The notes: generated from the sequence alone by a model not told the origin. 40,421 bases of DNA from Archangium violaceum Cb vi76 (GCF_000733295.1 NZ_JPMI01000299.1:1-40421); one strand, 5' to 3'; shown: positions 1-9,088, numbered from the stretch's first letter. Numbers and translations are program-made.

Positions 1-204
1 TCGCCCATGAACCCCAGGGCCAGCGCCGCCGTCTGGCGCACATCCGCGGACGGATCCTTCAGCAGCCGGTCGACGAGGACGGGCGCCTGCTCCCGGGCGG
101 CCTCGCCCATGTTCCTCAGGGCCTGCGCCGCCGATTGGCGCACATCCGCGGACGGATCCTTCAGCAGCCGGTCGACGAGGAGGGGCGCCTGCTCCCGGGC
201 GGTG
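1..204 (-). repeat. Near-identical 102-bp tandem units coding HEAT repeats
   Basis: Two consecutive 102-bp (34-codon) units are almost identical at DNA level. The string CACATCCGCGGACGGATCC starts at 39 and again at 141, followed in both by the same TTCAGCAGCCGGTCGACGAG. The next units (to about 307) are clearly related but diverged. This points to recent duplication or conversion of single HEAT units. Confidence 0.8.
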
Positions 205-959
205 GTGCCCATGAACCCCAGGGCCTGCGCCGCTGCCGCACGGCGCCGGGGGTCCGGATCCTTCAGCATCGCGGCGATGCGGGGAACCTGCTCCCGGGCG
301 GCCTCGCCCATGGACCGCAGCGTCCGCGCCGCCAACGTGGGCAGCAGCACTGGATCCGTCCACTCACTCCGCTCCGGCTCCTTCAGCAGGTCGACGACGC
401 GGGGAGCCGCCTCCCGTGCAACCCCGCCCATCGCCCCCAGCACCTCCCCCGCCGCCTCACTGACATCCACGTCCTGGTGGTTCAGCAGCGCGGCGATGCG
501 GGGAACCTGTGCATGAGCCGCCTCGCCCATCTTCACCAGGGCCCACTTCGCCCTCTCGCGGATTCTCGGCTGCTGCCCCTCCACCGCCAGCAGATCGACG
601 AGGAACCGGGCCGTGTCCGGAGGGGCCTCTCCCAGGGTGGCCTGGGTGATGAGGGCGGACCTCCCGAGACTCGAGCCGGGACTGCGTAGGGCCCGCTGCA
701 GGCGGGGCGTCAGGAGGAAGGCATGGAGCCGCTCGCGGTACTCGGGAAGGGCGTCCATGGACCCGCACAGCGTCATCAGGACCCAGGCCACCACCTCGTC
801 GTCGGCGTCCTCCAGGCCCGCGAACATTCCCTGGAAGAAGGCCCTCTCGGCGGGGGTGAGCTGCGGCGTGCCCTGGGAGGACGCCGGGGCCGCTCGCGCC
901 AGCCCCCCGAGCGCCACGCTCGCGGCGAGCACCAGCGCCATCACAGTGCGGCTGCTCAT
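1..959 (-). CDS. HEAT-repeat exported protein, N-terminal part (C-terminus beyond window); first of three HEAT/NACHT paralogues
   Basis: About 319 residues are visible and the frame is open to the left edge. The ATG at 959-957 overlaps the stop of the upstream paralogue as ATGA, and AGGAGA lies just upstream as ribosome binding site. A signal peptide (MSSRTVMALVLAASVALGG, then LARA) precedes the region LEDADDEVV, which is nearly the same in the next paralogue. From about residue 120 onward the protein consists of HEAT/PBS-lyase-like repeats of about 34 residues, each with an AREQ(A/V)P motif and a later ALGFMG-type helix. In the complete paralogue this region is followed by hydrophobic segments and a NACHT NTPase. 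Whether this copy also has them lies outside the window. HEAT repeats usually bind proteins, so an exported ligand-sensing role is an inference. Confidence 0.85.
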   Translation of the reverse strand, partial: MSSRTVMALVLAASVALGGLARAAPASSQGTPQLTPAERAFFQGMFAGLEDADDEVVAWVLMTLCGSMDALPEYRERLHAFLLTPRLQRALRSPGSSLGRSALITQATLGEAPPDTARFLVDLLAVEGQQPRIRERAKWALVKMGEAAHAQVPRIAALLNHQDVDVSEAAGEVLGAMGGVAREAAPRVVDLLKEPERSEWTDPVLLPTLAARTLRSMGEAAREQVPRIAAMLKDPDPRRRAAAAQALGFMGTTAREQAPLLVDRLLKDPSADVRQSAAQALRNMGEAAREQAPVLVDRLLKDPSADVRQTAALALGFMG

Positions 960-3900
960 GGTGTCTCCTGTCCGGCGATGGGTTCCCCTCCCGGCTCCGG
1001 ATGGCCCGGATTCGGAGCGCGGGCCTCCTCGACGCGGCGCCTCGCCCGGAACTGTTTGAGGAATTCGTCGCTGACGGTGTGGTCGCGCGTCTCGGCCGCG
1101 TGCGACACCAGGAGGGCGCGCAGTTCCCGGGCTCGCTCCGGCTCCAGCAGCCTCGCCAGCAGGAGGTAGACGCCCCGGAAGCGCGGATCATCCAGGTGCT
1201 CGAGGATGCGCTCGTTGTTCTTCCCCAGGAACGTCTGGGCGATGAAGAAGTCCCACAGCTTGTCGTGACGGAAGTGCCACTCGCGCCCCTCTTCTCCGTC
1301 CGGACGCCGCCACTGCCGGCGCACCACCATCTTGTGGGCCTCCATCCTCAGCAATTCCTTGCCGAAGTCCTTCTCCGGGATGGCGCTCCGGACCTGCAAC
1401 CTCATCTGGTAGGCCTCCTCCGAGAAGGCCTTCAGCGGGAACTCCGTCAGGTTCTTCTCCTGGTAGTCCCGCGCCATCAGCTCGTACTGCTGCTCCTGCA
1501 GGTGGAACAGGTCGGGCGCATGTCCCTCCGCCAGCATCTGCGCCACCAGCGTGAGGTCCATGGGGTTGCTGAGCACCTCCAGCATTTCCCGGCGCAGCTC
1601 CTCGGGCTGCTCGGGGGTGAGCGCCAGCGTCAGGAAATGCTCACAGGCCTTCCGGTACGCCTCGCCGCGCAGCCGAGCGCGCTCCGTCAGCAGGGGCTCG
1701 CGGCTGAAGAGGAAGTCGCGCACCTGCTCCTCGGTGAGCGGCTGCAACTCGTACACCCGCGCCGTGGCCGGCGGCGTCCACTCCATCCGCTGCGTCGCCA
1801 GCAGGATGTTGCCGTGGAACCTCGGCTCCACGAACCCCACGATTCGCGACCGCGTGTCCGCCGACACCTCGTTGAGCCCGTCGACGTAGAGGTCCAACGC
1901 CCCGCTGTAGATGATGCTTTGCAGGAAGCCGCTGTCCCCCGCCATCCCCTCCAGCTTCGCCTGGATGGCCTCGAGCACGCCCCCCTTGCACCGCTCCGCT
2001 GGCAGATACACCGCGAGCTGCTTCGAAGTGCTCAGCAGGTAGCGGATGAACATCGACTTGCCCAGCCCCGAGGCCCCTTCCAGCACGACCAGCCCGCGCA
2101 CCCGGGGAATGGCCCGCGGCAGGGGCTCTCGCTGTCCCGTGGCCACCATGCGCACCTCGGAGCGCTCGAAGTAGGCCTCCGGAGAGAAGCGCCCCAGGTC
2201 CGCGTCCGCCACCAGCAGCCGCTGGAAGGGCGCCAGCAGCCGCCGCCTCAAGAACGGCACCCACGTGAGCAGCACCCCCACGTACCCCAGGCCCAGTAGC
2301 CGGCGCACCCACGGGTTCCAGAAGAACACCGCCTGCACCTTCGTCGAGCGTGGATAGACGAGGACGAGCAGCAGCCAGAAGCCGGCGTGCGCCCCCCAGC
2401 TCCACGCCACCGTCCGGGGCCACCTCCGGGGAATCGAGTCGAGGGCGGCGCGCACGCTCGCCGCATGCTGGGGCTGGGAGCCGCGCAGGTTCTTCTCGTG
2501 CTGCTTGAGCAGCGCGCGGTCGCTCGCCTGCCACCGGCCCCGCCCGAGCATCGCCACCTGGGCGATCCGCTGCGCCAGTTCGTCGGCCAGCATGGGGAAC
2601 TGCTCGGCCTGGGGCCAGAGCGTGGCGAAGTCGCGCAGGGTGGCCCTCGCCTCCTCGGGGGTGAGCTCCTCGGCCGAGGGCAGCTGCGCGGAGTCCCTCC
2701 TCCCGAGCCACCGCAGCGCGCGCTCCGCCAGGGGCTCGCCTCCGCCCAGACCATGCGCCCGTGCCAACCACAGGGAGCGCTCGGCGGGATTGTCACTCTG
2801 CACCGTGACCAGGAGCGCGACGTCCCGGGGCTTCAGGGGGCTCATGTCGACGAGGGCATACCATTCCATCGAGTTGCTGCCGGAGACGAAGACGAGGGGG
2901 ATGAGGCTGGAGGCATACTCCCGGGCGCCCAGATTCCCCAGGGCCTGGACGGCGAACCCCCGCGCATCCGGATCCGGGTCCTGCAGCAGCATGGCGAGCC
3001 GGGGGATGTACTCCTGGGCGCCCAGATTCCCCAGGGCCCTCGCCGCCGCCGCACGGAGCTTCCCGTCAGGGTCCGCCAGCAGCTCGGCGGCGAGGGGAAT
3101 CAACCGCTTCGTGTGCTCCTCTCCCAGGAACTCCGGGATGCGCTCCGATTGGTCCACCCATGTGTGCAGCGCCTGGGCACGGACCCGCGAGTCCGGATCC
3201 CTCAAGCGGAGCACCGTCAACGTGGTCCACGCGCGCACGCGGGACTCCCACCGTTGTCGCTCGACCTGCTTCGTGGACTCGAAGGACTCTGGATGCTCCC
3301 GCTCCAGAGCTTCCATGCGGACCTTCAACGCCCGGTCGGCGCGCTCCCGGGAGGCCCGCTCCCTCTCCACCTCCGCCTCCTGGCGCTCCCAGGGGGTCTC
3401 GCGCATACGCTCCAGGGCCGCCTTCGCCGACAGGCGAACCGAGGAGTCCGGGTCCCTCAGCAGCTCGAGCAACCGGGGCCTCAGCGGCCGGGCTGCCTTG
3501 CCCATGGATTCCAGGACATTCAACGCATTCGAACGGACCCGCGGAGCCGGGTCCTCCAGCAGCGGGCCCATCTCTCGGAGCACCTCCTCCGGAAGGGCCC
3601 TGCCCAGCATGCGCAGGACAAACGTCGCCGAGGACGAGATGTCCCCGAAGTCGCCTCCCTTCAGATTCATCATCATCTCGACGAGGTGGGGAATCTGTTC
3701 CCGGGCGGCCTCGCCCATGTTCACCAGCGCCCTCTCCTCCTCGAAACGAAGCCGATGGTCCCGCTCCACCCCCAGCAGGCCGACGAGGGCTCGCGCCGTG
3801 TCCGGAGAGCCCTCGCCCAGGTTCGCCTGGGTGACGAGGAGCGCCTTGTGCAGAGCCCCCTCCCGAGCCCGCAGGGCCTGGGCCGCACGAGGGGTCCGAA

Positions 3901-4159
3901 GGAAGTCCACGAGCCGCTCCCGGACGCCCGGGAAGCGCTCTTCGTTCAGGAAGCCGGAGTTCAGGTCGCCCGACGCCAGAGACAGCAGGGCCCAGCCCAC
4001 CACCTCGTCATCGGCGTCCTCCAGGGCCGCGAGCAGTCCCCGGGCATAGGCCCGCTCACCGGCGGAGGGCTCCGGGATGGAGAGAAAGTCCGCCCGTGCC
4101 TGTCCACCCAGGACCAGGCTGGCGGCGAGCAACACCGGTATCACGTTCCATGCGCGCAT
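956..4159 (-). CDS. HEAT-repeat / NACHT STAND NTPase membrane protein (1067 aa)
   Basis: Visible in order: a signal peptide at residues 1-23 (ending GGQARA); HEAT repeats from about 100 to 450; two hydrophobic segments at about 588-606 (GFWLLLVLVY) and 620-640 (GYVGVLLTWVPFL); then a NACHT-type NTPase. Walker A is GASGLGKS near residue 690 and Walker B is LDLYVDGLNEV near 755, followed by ILLATQRMEW. The C-terminus carries FRHDKLWDFFIAQTFL, like the conserved helix that ends STAND winged-helix regions. STAND ATPases are signal-dependent oligomerising switches; many bacterial NACHT proteins act in phage defence. Here the sensor-like HEAT part is N-terminal and appears exported, which is unusual. 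The ATG has TAGGAGAG 3-4 nt upstream. The gene overlaps the next paralogue (1-959) by 4 bp, so the two are co-transcribed. The ligand is unknown. Confidence 0.88.
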   Translation of the reverse strand: MRAWNVIPVLLAASLVLGGQARADFLSIPEPSAGERAYARGLLAALEDADDEVVGWALLSLASGDLNSGFLNEERFPGVRERLVDFLRTPRAAQALRAREGALHKALLVTQANLGEGSPDTARALVGLLGVERDHRLRFEEERALVNMGEAAREQIPHLVEMMMNLKGGDFGDISSSATFVLRMLGRALPEEVLREMGPLLEDPAPRVRSNALNVLESMGKAARPLRPRLLELLRDPDSSVRLSAKAALERMRETPWERQEAEVERERASRERADRALKVRMEALEREHPESFESTKQVERQRWESRVRAWTTLTVLRLRDPDSRVRAQALHTWVDQSERIPEFLGEEHTKRLIPLAAELLADPDGKLRAAAARALGNLGAQEYIPRLAMLLQDPDPDARGFAVQALGNLGAREYASSLIPLVFVSGSNSMEWYALVDMSPLKPRDVALLVTVQSDNPAERSLWLARAHGLGGGEPLAERALRWLGRRDSAQLPSAEELTPEEARATLRDFATLWPQAEQFPMLADELAQRIAQVAMLGRGRWQASDRALLKQHEKNLRGSQPQHAASVRAALDSIPRRWPRTVAWSWGAHAGFWLLLVLVYPRSTKVQAVFFWNPWVRRLLGLGYVGVLLTWVPFLRRRLLAPFQRLLVADADLGRFSPEAYFERSEVRMVATGQREPLPRAIPRVRGLVVLEGASGLGKSMFIRYLLSTSKQLAVYLPAERCKGGVLEAIQAKLEGMAGDSGFLQSIIYSGALDLYVDGLNEVSADTRSRIVGFVEPRFHGNILLATQRMEWTPPATARVYELQPLTEEQVRDFLFSREPLLTERARLRGEAYRKACEHFLTLALTPEQPEELRREMLEVLSNPMDLTLVAQMLAEGHAPDLFHLQEQQYELMARDYQEKNLTEFPLKAFSEEAYQMRLQVRSAIPEKDFGKELLRMEAHKMVVRRQWRRPDGEEGREWHFRHDKLWDFFIAQTFLGKNNERILEHLDDPRFRGVYLLLARLLEPERARELRALLVSHAAETRDHTVSDEFLKQFRARRRVEEARAPNPGHPEPGGEPIAGQETP

Positions 4160-4194
4160 GGGCTCTCCTATCGAGGGGCCGCTGCCCCACCACC

Positions 4195-4237
4195 CTCCCG
4201 GCGGCCCGGCCCCCTGGACAGGGCCTCAGCCCGGGAG
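4195..4237. terminator. Structured spacer between lipoprotein and HEAT/NACHT genes
   Basis: CTCCCGG (4195-4201) can pair with CCGGGAG (4231-4237), enclosing a second inverted repeat GGCCC/GGGCC. It lies in the 131-bp gap after the lipoprotein stop. There is no T-run, so it could be a terminator, an attenuator or chance in GC-rich DNA. Confidence 0.3.
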
Positions 4238-4290
4238 GAGGAGTCCACCCGCGCCCGATGTGAGGACACCGGGAGGTAGCCTCCAGGCCT

Positions 4291-4950
4291 TCACCGCGGG
4301 GGGCCGCTCGCTTCTGGCGGCGAGCCGCTCACCCGCTGGTAGCCGGCGGGAATCTGGAAGAGCGACTCGGGCTGCGGGCCCAGGTGGATGTCGGTGAGCT
4401 CGGTCCGCAGGCCCGTGGGCTCCTCCGTGCGCAGGATGAAGCCGCCCAGCGCGGGGGCGACCCACACCGTCACCGCCGCCCATTGCCGTTGGGGATCCGT
4501 GGGCACCACGCGCCACCGCTGGGTGGAGTGGCCGTCCACGCGCTCGGTGCCCAACCGCTCGCATGCGAGCTCCGGCCGGCCGATGCAGGGGCTCTCGCCA
4601 CGCACGACCAGCCACCGGACGCAGTCGGGCCAGGGCATCGTCCAGGGGTCATCCACATCCATGGCCGTCCGGTCCTCGGAATCCAGGAGCGTCTTCCGGT
4701 AGAGCCCCTGCAACCTCAGCGACACCGCCACGTGGACTTCTTGTCCTGGGAGCCGTGAGACCCAGAACATCCGCGTCTCCATGCGCCTCCGGCCGTTGCT
4801 CACGTAGAGCTGGCTGCGCTCGAGCTCCCCCTCGGGCATGCGCACGATCTGCGTGGCGGAGAAGGCGACGGGCTCTTCCGGCCGCGCGGACGCGGCGCCG
4901 GCCGTGGTACAGGCCGCCAGGGCCACACCTACCAGGATGACGCGTCTCAC
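4291..4950 (-). CDS. Probable outer-membrane-type lipoprotein of unknown function (219 aa)
   Basis: I chose the GTG at 4950-4948 because GGGGGAGGT stands 5-6 nt upstream. This gives VRRVILVGVALAAC, a short hydrophobic signal with the lipobox LAAC, so the mature protein should be lipid-anchored. Longer in-frame extensions upstream lack a signal sequence. The mature part has a beta-rich look, with residues such as SATQIVRMPEGELERSQLYV, and resembles in style the DUF4412/LolA-like families that bind lipids. That resemblance is weak and no function is assigned. It lies between a WD40 gene and a HEAT/NACHT gene on the same strand, with spacers of 221 and 131 bp, so co-transcription is possible but not shown. 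Confidence 0.75.
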   Translation of the reverse strand: MRRVILVGVALAACTTAGAASARPEEPVAFSATQIVRMPEGELERSQLYVSNGRRRMETRMFWVSRLPGQEVHVAVSLRLQGLYRKTLLDSEDRTAMDVDDPWTMPWPDCVRWLVVRGESPCIGRPELACERLGTERVDGHSTQRWRVVPTDPQRQWAAVTVWVAPALGGFILRTEEPTGLRTELTDIHLGPQPESLFQIPAGYQRVSGSPPEASGPPR

Positions 4951-5130
4951 GTGAGACCTCCCCCTTTTCGCCTCCCCACTACCGGTAGAGGCGTCTGCCC
5001 CGGAGTGCAAGGGTGCCTCGCGCTCCCTCCGGGCACGGGGGCCCCGGCCCGAACGCAGCGGCCCATTGCACCGGAGCGGGGCCTCGGCCCACCCGCTGGC
5101 CGCGACGAGCAGGGCTCATGGCCCCATCAT

Positions 5131-5149
5131 ACCCGGTCACCTCCCGGGT
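5131..5149. terminator. Small hairpin downstream of the WD40 gene
   Basis: ACCCGG (5131-5136) and CCGGGT (5144-5149) form a 6-bp stem with a 7-nt loop, 22 bp after the stop of the minus-strand WD40 gene. No U-tract follows, so this is only a weak terminator candidate. The rest of the 5011-5171 spacer shows nothing recognisable. Confidence 0.3.
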
Positions 5150-5171
5150 TGCAGACAGGCGCGGCCGCGCT

Positions 5172-7196
5172 TCAATCGAGGTGCTCGGGCTTCTCGAGCG
5201 GCACGGCTGGACCGATCCAATAGAGCAATGAGAAGGGGAGGAGCTCCTCGGGACGCGGTCCGACATGGCCTTCGGTGCGGATGCGGAACCCCTTCTTGGT
5301 GACCGCCAGCAAGGTCGCGAGGTCGGTGACCTCGCCGTGGTATCCCATGTACACCAGCACCCGCTGCCCGACGTAAGGCGTGAGGCTGTCGCGGCGGATG
5401 TCTCCTGTGAGCACCGGGTGGGCCCGGTAGAGGCTGTGGTCATGCGTGTAACGGACCTCCTTGCCGGATGCGCCGTTCGCGGCACCCGGAGCCCTCTCCT
5501 CGAATCGCGTGTGCCGCGTCCCGACAGCCCAGCGCCAGGGCCATGCATATCGCCCGGCGACCGAGAACATCAGCCGGGGCTCGAGCTGCTCCCGCTGCTC
5601 GGGGGGACAGAACACGGTGCCGTCCGGGTCCACACGCGTGAAGGCCCAACCTCGTTCCGTCGGGAGGAACCGCCCGGGTTCCTCCGGCGAGGGGTACCAG
5701 GACGCCGGGGGCGGTACGCGGCCCGCTTCGAGGTCGAATGAGGCGTGGGCTCGCAGCTCTCCGCTCGTCGTGCTCCAGAACGCAAGCGTGGAGAGACCGA
5801 TGCCCACGAGCGTGTCGTCCGCTCCCCAGACCAGCCCCTCGAGGTCACCGGCGCCCGGGAGCCTGCGAATCCACCGAGGGGCGGGTCCGATGGCCCACAG
5901 CTCGACTCCTCCATCACGGGTCAGGCACGCTCCCATGGAGCCATCGGGGGACCATGCCCAGCGACGTATGTCTTCGAGTGTGCCTGGTGTTGCTGGGCTC
6001 ACCTCGAACTCCAGGCGGCACAGGAGCTTCTCCTCCTCGAAGACGCAGACCCTCGGGTGGGAATAGTCATCCATGATCACGGCCAGCCGCCTCCCGTCGG
6101 GAGACCAGACGAATTCGCTGAACGTGGGATCCTTCTCGGCGAGTTGCTGGCTGAGCGTGGCGATGTGTTGGCCGGTGTGCCCGTCGATGAGCTCGAGCCG
6201 TTCGCTGCCATGGACCAGACGAGACCCGTCGGGCGAGAACGCGACGGGCAACGTCACTCCCCCGGTGTGGAAGCGGAGCGCTCCGCTCCCGGTGTCGATT
6301 GCCGACGCGGAGCCGATCCTCGTGTATTCGTTCGCCTTGTCATCCCAATCGCCCATTCGGGGACAGCGATAGCCGTAGACCCGGGAGCCATCCTGACTCC
6401 AGCGTATCCACGTATGTGGCTTCAGGGGCGCATTCGCGGCGTCTGGCCGCGCTGGACACCAGCGGACGTCCTCGCTGTCCTCGTTGAGCGTGGCACCTTC
6501 CCGGAACGGGACGATGCAGCCGAGTGCCCCATCGGGCCCGGGCCCGGGCGTGGAGACGAACAGGTGCGTCTCGTCGGGCGACCAGCACCAGGCGGGGAGG
6601 TGGCCTCTCTTCTCCGCGCCCTCGGGGCGATTGTCGGCCCAGGGAGGGGGCGAGACCCAGCGCCGGGTGACGTCGACGGTGAATGACGGGCGACCCTCGG
6701 AAAAGGCTCGCACCACGCCGACCTCGACGTCCTTGAAGACGGTGCCCACCCACTGTCCCGAAGGGGACCACTGAACGCAGGAGGGCTCTCTCCTGCCTCC
6801 CACGCCCTCGTCGAATCCGTGGACATCGACCACGCGACCCGTCGCCAACTCCCAGATGCGCAGCTCGCCACCGAAGAAGGGGTCGACGCGCGCGCTCGTG
6901 ATGGCCAGATATTGCCCGCGGGGACTGAGCGCGAATGAGCGCTGGCGGCCCGTGTAGCGCGGAGTCTCCACGAGTGGCGCCCCTGTCTCCAGGACCTTCT
7001 CGGACACCCACCGATGGAGGTCCGTGATGCCCTTCTCGCGCTCGAGCCTCAGGAGGCGCGCGCGCAGCGGAGGAAGATCCCTGCTGGCCACGAAGCTCCC
7101 GAAGTCCGCGCGCTTCAGCATCGGCTCGATCGCCTCGTCGGAGCCATGGAGCAGCTCAACGAGGTCCGTGAAGGATCCAGGCATGGGACCCGACAT
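5172..7196 (-). CDS. WD40-like beta-propeller protein (674 aa)
   Basis: At least seven WD40-type blades can be read, each with an FSPDG-like turn: FALSPRGQYLAI, VQWSPSGQWVGT, CWSPDETHLFV, RWSQDGSRVYGY, AFSPDGSRLVHG, VWSPDGRRLAVI and AWSPDGSMGAC. An N-terminal helical stretch of about 90 residues precedes the propeller, and a C-terminal domain of about 150 residues follows. There is no signal peptide, so it should be cytoplasmic, probably as a binding scaffold. The ATG at 7196 (MSGPMPG) is preferred over longer versions that would run into the divergent helicase; the ATG at 7184 is an alternative. No strong ribosome binding site is visible for either. It resembles in style the WD40 proteins at 20587-22116 and at the right edge. 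Confidence 0.85.
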   Translation of the reverse strand: MSGPMPGSFTDLVELLHGSDEAIEPMLKRADFGSFVASRDLPPLRARLLRLEREKGITDLHRWVSEKVLETGAPLVETPRYTGRQRSFALSPRGQYLAITSARVDPFFGGELRIWELATGRVVDVHGFDEGVGGRREPSCVQWSPSGQWVGTVFKDVEVGVVRAFSEGRPSFTVDVTRRWVSPPPWADNRPEGAEKRGHLPAWCWSPDETHLFVSTPGPGPDGALGCIVPFREGATLNEDSEDVRWCPARPDAANAPLKPHTWIRWSQDGSRVYGYRCPRMGDWDDKANEYTRIGSASAIDTGSGALRFHTGGVTLPVAFSPDGSRLVHGSERLELIDGHTGQHIATLSQQLAEKDPTFSEFVWSPDGRRLAVIMDDYSHPRVCVFEEEKLLCRLEFEVSPATPGTLEDIRRWAWSPDGSMGACLTRDGGVELWAIGPAPRWIRRLPGAGDLEGLVWGADDTLVGIGLSTLAFWSTTSGELRAHASFDLEAGRVPPPASWYPSPEEPGRFLPTERGWAFTRVDPDGTVFCPPEQREQLEPRLMFSVAGRYAWPWRWAVGTRHTRFEERAPGAANGASGKEVRYTHDHSLYRAHPVLTGDIRRDSLTPYVGQRVLVYMGYHGEVTDLATLLAVTKKGFRIRTEGHVGPRPEELLPFSLLYWIGPAVPLEKPEHLD

Positions 7197-7237
7197 TAAC
7201 CGATGGCGCCAGCGTCGGATTGAGGTAGAGGCGTCTG

Positions 7238-8626
7238 ATGAACTTCGCCTCGCTCCCGCTCTCACCGCCGCTGCTGCAAGTCCTCGAGGAGCTGGACTTC
7301 CAGACCGCCACACCGATCCAGGCGCAGAGCATTCCGGTGCTGTTGCAGGGCCGGGATCTCGTGGGCCAGGCGAAGACGGGGAGTGGGAAGACGGCGGCCT
7401 TCGCGCTGCCCTTGCTGCAGAAGATCCGGCTCCAGGACCGGCGGCTCCAGGCGCTCGTGCTCTGCCCGACGCGCGAGCTCTGTGCCCAGGTGGCTGGGGA
7501 GCTCCGCCGGCTGGGCCGGAGATTGCCAGGCCTCCAGGTCCTCGTGCTCGCGGGAGGCCAGCCCGTCCGGCCCCAGGTGGCCGCGCTCGAGAAGGGAGCC
7601 CACGTCGCCGTCGGGACCCCGGGCCGTATCCTGGACCTGCTCCAGCGCGAGTCGCTCGAGACGCGGCGGCTCGTCACGGTGGTGCTCGATGAGGCCGATC
7701 GGATGCTCGACATGGGCTTCCGGGAGGACATGGAGCGCATCCTCGGTCAGACGCCGCCCACGCGGCAGACGGTGCTCTTCTCGGCGACGTTCCCGCCGGA
7801 CATCGAGGCGCTGAGCCGTGCCTTCCAGAAGCAGCCCACGCGCGTGACGATCGCCGAGGCCGCCGAGGCGGCGCCCGACATCCAACAGCTCTGCTACGTC
7901 TGCGAGCCCGAGGAGAAGACAGCGCTGCTGCTGCGCATCCTGCGGCGGTACCAACCGGCCTCGGCCATCGTGTTCTGCAACCTCAAGGCGACGGTCGTCG
8001 AGCTGACGCGGGCCTTGAGCGCGGCCGGGGTGGGGGCGGACGGGCTCCAGGGAGACATGGAGCAGAGCGAGCGGGACGACGTGATGGCCAAGTTCCGCAA
8101 TCGCAGCACCCGGGTCCTCATCGCGACGGACGTGGCGGGCCGCGGCATCGACGTCGAGGCGCTCGATGCGGTGGTCAACTTCGATCTGCCCTCACAGCCC
8201 GAGCCCTACGTGCATCGCATTGGCCGTACGGGGCGCGCGGGGAGGAGGGGATTGGCCATCTCCCTCGCCACCCCGCGAGACGAGCGCAAGGTGGAGACCA
8301 TCGAGCAGGCCACCGGCGTGAAGCTGGAGCGCGCGAGCGCGGAGACGCTGCCCCCGGCGGACGAGACGGGTGGGGAGTCGCTCGAGGCGGCCTGGGAGAC
8401 GCTCTCCATCTCCGCCGGACGCAAGGACAAGATGCGGCCGGGCGACATCCTCGGGGCCCTGACGGGCGAGGCCGGCGGACTGAATGCCGCCGACATCGGG
8501 AAGATCGAGATCCACGACCATCACGCCTACGTCGCCGTCTCCAAGCGCCTCGTGGGCGTGGCGCTCCAGCGGCTGCGCGATGGGCGGATCAAGGGGCGCA
8601 AATACCGCATCGACCGGGTGCGGTAG
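7238..8626 (+). CDS. dbpA: ATP-dependent DEAD-box RNA helicase, DbpA type (462 aa)
   Basis: All helicase motifs are present: Q motif region TATPIQAQSIP, motif I AKTGSGKTAA, Ia PTRELCAQV, DEAD box VVLDEADRMLDMGF, SAT in LFSATFP, and motif VI HRIGRTGRAGR. The C-terminal 70 residues (GDILGALTGEAGGL, then AADIGKIEIHDHHAYVAV) match the DbpA RNA-binding domain. In E. coli DbpA this domain binds hairpin 92 of 23S rRNA, and the protein remodels the 50S peptidyl-transferase region during assembly. The length equals that family. The ATG has GAGGTAGAGG about 6 nt upstream. Only 41 bp separate it from the divergent WD40 gene, so the promoters overlap or lie inside the neighbouring gene. Confidence 0.95.
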   Translation: MNFASLPLSPPLLQVLEELDFQTATPIQAQSIPVLLQGRDLVGQAKTGSGKTAAFALPLLQKIRLQDRRLQALVLCPTRELCAQVAGELRRLGRRLPGLQVLVLAGGQPVRPQVAALEKGAHVAVGTPGRILDLLQRESLETRRLVTVVLDEADRMLDMGFREDMERILGQTPPTRQTVLFSATFPPDIEALSRAFQKQPTRVTIAEAAEAAPDIQQLCYVCEPEEKTALLLRILRRYQPASAIVFCNLKATVVELTRALSAAGVGADGLQGDMEQSERDDVMAKFRNRSTRVLIATDVAGRGIDVEALDAVVNFDLPSQPEPYVHRIGRTGRAGRRGLAISLATPRDERKVETIEQATGVKLERASAETLPPADETGGESLEAAWETLSISAGRKDKMRPGDILGALTGEAGGLNAADIGKIEIHDHHAYVAVSKRLVGVALQRLRDGRIKGRKYRIDRVR

Positions 8627-8656
8627 CGTGTCCCCTCGCCATCCCATCCCACGCTC

Positions 8657-8773
8657 ATGTCAGACCAATCCCTCGAACAACCCGCCAGCAAGCCACGCAA
8701 ACGATTGTCGGGACGGGCGAAGATCTTGTTGTGGAGCGGCTCGATTGTCGCGATCCCGCTGATTGGGAAGTAG
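8657..8773 (+). pseudogene. 38-codon reading frame, possibly the truncated start of a lost membrane protein
   Basis: The frame starts MSDQSLEQPASKPRKRL and continues with one hydrophobic segment (AKILLWSGSIVAIPLIG) before a stop at 8771. A basic stretch followed by a membrane segment looks like the N-terminus of a larger envelope protein. It ends where the IS91-type transposase remnant begins, which suggests truncation by that element. No clear ribosome binding site is visible. It could also be a real small one-span membrane protein. Confidence 0.35.
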
Positions 8774-8789
8774 CGACGTACAGCTTTCC

Positions 8790-9088
8790 GGGAAGCGGAG
8801 TCCTTTCGCGGCCTTGCAGGTGACGCCGCACTTCCACTCGCTGGTTCCGGACGGTGTTTTCGTGCCGAGGGAGGGTGGCGTGCGCTTCGAGCCGTTGCCG
8901 CCGTCCACACAAAGCGAGGTGGAGCGGCTGCTGAAGGTGGTGCGCCACCGGGGGGGCGATTGTTGGAAAGAAGATGGGCCCTGCCCGCACAAGGGCCCGA
9001 GGATGCGCAGCAGGCGTATCAGGCGCAATCGCTGCAACAGCGGCTGCGCTGGGCGGAGGTGGACGTGCCGAGCTTGGCCCTGGCGTGA
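8790..9088 (+). pseudogene. IS91-family (Y2) transposase remnant
   Basis: One frame reads FAALQVTPHFHSLVPDGVFV and then FEPLPPSTQSEVERLLKVV, typical of the part of IS91-type transposases around the HxH metal site. After about 8955 the match moves to another frame, reading PEDAQQAYQAQSLQQRLRW up to a stop at 9086. The fragment is about 100 codons long, so both ends of a normal transposase (about 400 aa) are missing, and it is frameshifted and inactive. It ends 21 bp before the stop of the third HEAT/NACHT copy. No terminal ori/ter sequence was recognised. Confidence 0.7.

Noticed and set aside
457-1191. 244-codon minus-strand frame spanning two genes
   Set aside because: It is out of frame with both HEAT/NACHT paralogues that clearly occupy this stretch.
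2387-4279. 630-codon open frame antisense to the HEAT/NACHT gene
   Set aside because: No domain, Arg/Gly/Gln bias, and the opposite strand holds a clear HEAT/NACHT gene.
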